Source: Starkeya sp. ORNL1
Lineage (GTDB): Bacteria; Pseudomonadota; Alphaproteobacteria; Rhizobiales; Xanthobacteraceae
Length of the DNA: 64,000 nt
Reading direction: 5' to 3'
Assembly (NCBI RefSeq): GCF_012971745.1
Contig: NZ_CP048834.1
Span: 5,093,001-5,157,000, forward strand
This document shows, one piece after another, positions 62,615 through 64,000 of this stretch (within the stretch, counting starts at the first letter, position 1; each line of letters begins with the position of its first letter). The notes beneath the pieces were generated by a model, which made no database searches, had not been told where the DNA came from, and saw nothing but the letters and a program-made list of their open reading frames with translations. A program made the translations under genes and the position numbers.

Positions 62615-63241
62615 GTGCGCAAGCCCGGCAGCGTGAAGGGGCTTGAGGAGTTGGGGCGGGTGCGGCTGTCGCCTTCCTTCTTCCTGCGCGATTTCCTGCA
62701 TTCCGAGATCGCCAATTTCCACGGGCTGCCGAATGTCCCCGACGACCCGGACCTTGCCATCGCCGCGGGCAGGCGGCTGTGCGCGGATTTGCTGGAGCCG
62801 TTGCAGGCGCGGTTCGGCCGCCTCTCGATCCGCTCGGCCTACCGTTCTCCGGAGGTGAACCGGTTCGGCAACGAGCAGGGCTATAATTGCGCGGTGAACG
62901 AGGCGAATTATGCCGGCCACATCTGGGACCGGCGCGACGCCGAAGGCTGCATGGGCGCCACCGCCTGCATCATCGTCAATGCCTTCATCCCCTATTACGA
63001 GGCGACCGGCCGCTGGGAGGCGATGGCGTGGTGGGTGCACGACCATCTGCCTTATGCGGCGATGGAATTCTTCCCGCGCTACGCCGCCTTCAACCTCACC
63101 TGGCACGAGCGACCACGGCGGGCCATCCGTAGCTGGATCCCGCCGCGGCGTGGCATGCTGACGAAGCCGGGAATGCCGAACCAGGAGGGGCGGCACGAGG
63201 CGGAGTATGGGAAATTCCTTTCCTCCCTCGGCCAACAATAG
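62615..63241 (+). CDS. M15-like peptidase-fold protein with divergent metal motif
   Basis: About 208 residues of unknown function. The N-terminal half follows M15-type D,D-peptidases (LSPSFFLRDFLHSEIANFHG; CADLLEPLQARFG; LSIRSAYRSPEVNRFG). Where the usual SxHxxGxAxD is expected it reads GHIWDRRDAEGCMGATACI, keeping a His and an Asp. A late LTWHERPRR supplies a possible third ligand. It also has three cysteines. The start is uncertain: GTG 62615 is used, but ATG 62576 (overlapping the acetyltransferase) would add 13 residues. No signal peptide is evident. It may act on peptidoglycan or another D-amino substrate. Confidence 0.65.
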   Translation: MRKPGSVKGLEELGRVRLSPSFFLRDFLHSEIANFHGLPNVPDDPDLAIAAGRRLCADLLEPLQARFGRLSIRSAYRSPEVNRFGNEQGYNCAVNEANYAGHIWDRRDAEGCMGATACIIVNAFIPYYEATGRWEAMAWWVHDHLPYAAMEFFPRYAAFNLTWHERPRRAIRSWIPPRRGMLTKPGMPNQEGRHEAEYGKFLSSLGQQ

Positions 63242-63243
63242 AC

Positions 63244-63340
63244 GTCATCCCGGACGGCCGGAACGGCCGAGCCGGGATCGCGCAAACGCCCTTCACCTTC
63301 GTGCGATCCCGGCTCTCCGCTTCGCTGCGGCCGGGATGAC
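63244..63340. repeat. Palindromic intergenic repeat, family A
   Basis: A 97-bp copy from GTCATCCCGGACGGCCGGAA to GCGGCCGGGATGAC, with an inner pair CGGGATCGCGC / GTGCGATCCCG, between the convergent M15-like and ABC transporter genes. Confidence 0.82.
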
Positions 63341-63365
63341 GCTGTTTGCTCGGAAGAGGCAGGAT

Positions 63366-64000
<635 letters not shown>

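Overview
The window is a GC-rich, densely packed chromosomal segment of an alphaproteobacterium, most likely a member of the Hyphomicrobiales (Rhizobiales), possibly close to Xanthobacteraceae. The assignment rests on lineage-typical genes rather than on any search: a circularly permuted two-piece tmRNA with the tag ANDNYAPVAQAA, the alpha-type SspB adaptor, GapR (DUF2312), the DUF1013/TrcR regulator, DUF1244, DUF4169 paired with a small ribbon-helix-helix protein, and the hflK-hflC-DUF2065-HtrA cluster. I found no prophage, insertion sequence, CRISPR array, rRNA or tRNA. Nearly all content is core housekeeping and cell-envelope genes.

Layout. 0-8 kb: the end of a large AsmA-like protein, serB facing away from miaA, a heme membrane protein of the MsrQ type with a glycine-rich insert, and the coupled purine genes purE-purK. 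8-16 kb: an atypical Fis-type response regulator, an L,D-transpeptidase, a Na/Pi cotransporter, a secreted DUF882 (M15-like) protein, gapR and DUF1244. 16-23 kb: N-formylglutamate amidohydrolase, glycerate 2-kinase, a DUF1036 secreted protein, and HtrA protease with DUF2065, HflC and HflK (membrane protein quality control). 23-32 kb: DUF4169/RHH, fumC, a Spy-like protein, an acetyltransferase, thyA, the permuted ssrA (tmRNA) gene next to sspB (both serve ClpXP disposal of stalled translation products), a flavin oxidoreductase and folA. 32-41 kb: rpmJ, the ispH-thrB-rnhA operon, trcR, prpE, a divergent DUF465 pair, a peroxiredoxin, a DsbD-like thiol protein and YqgE. 41-49 kb: a membrane GGDEF/EAL protein with an altered GGDEF motif, a Sel1-repeat protein coupled to a ThiE-like gene, and a large secreted Tyr/Trp/Gly-rich protein. 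49-56 kb: the central carbon genes tkt, gap, pgk and class I fba on one strand, then DUF4164 and zapA. 56-64 kb: an Lrp regulator divergent from a LysE exporter, a sugar/H+ symporter, an inositol monophosphatase family protein, a MotA/MotB-like envelope pair, an acetyltransferase, an M15-like protein, and the end of an ABC exporter.

The most striking non-coding structure is a set of palindromic intergenic repeats in at least three sequence families. They occupy 9 of the 13 gaps between convergent genes and none of the divergent gaps. The strongest functional story is the ssrA-sspB neighbourhood. The best uncharacterised protein leads are the M15-like protein at 62.6 kb, the MotA/MotB-like pair at 60-62 kb and the secreted protein at 46.9-49.4 kb. 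I saw no clear evidence of a wholly new system.
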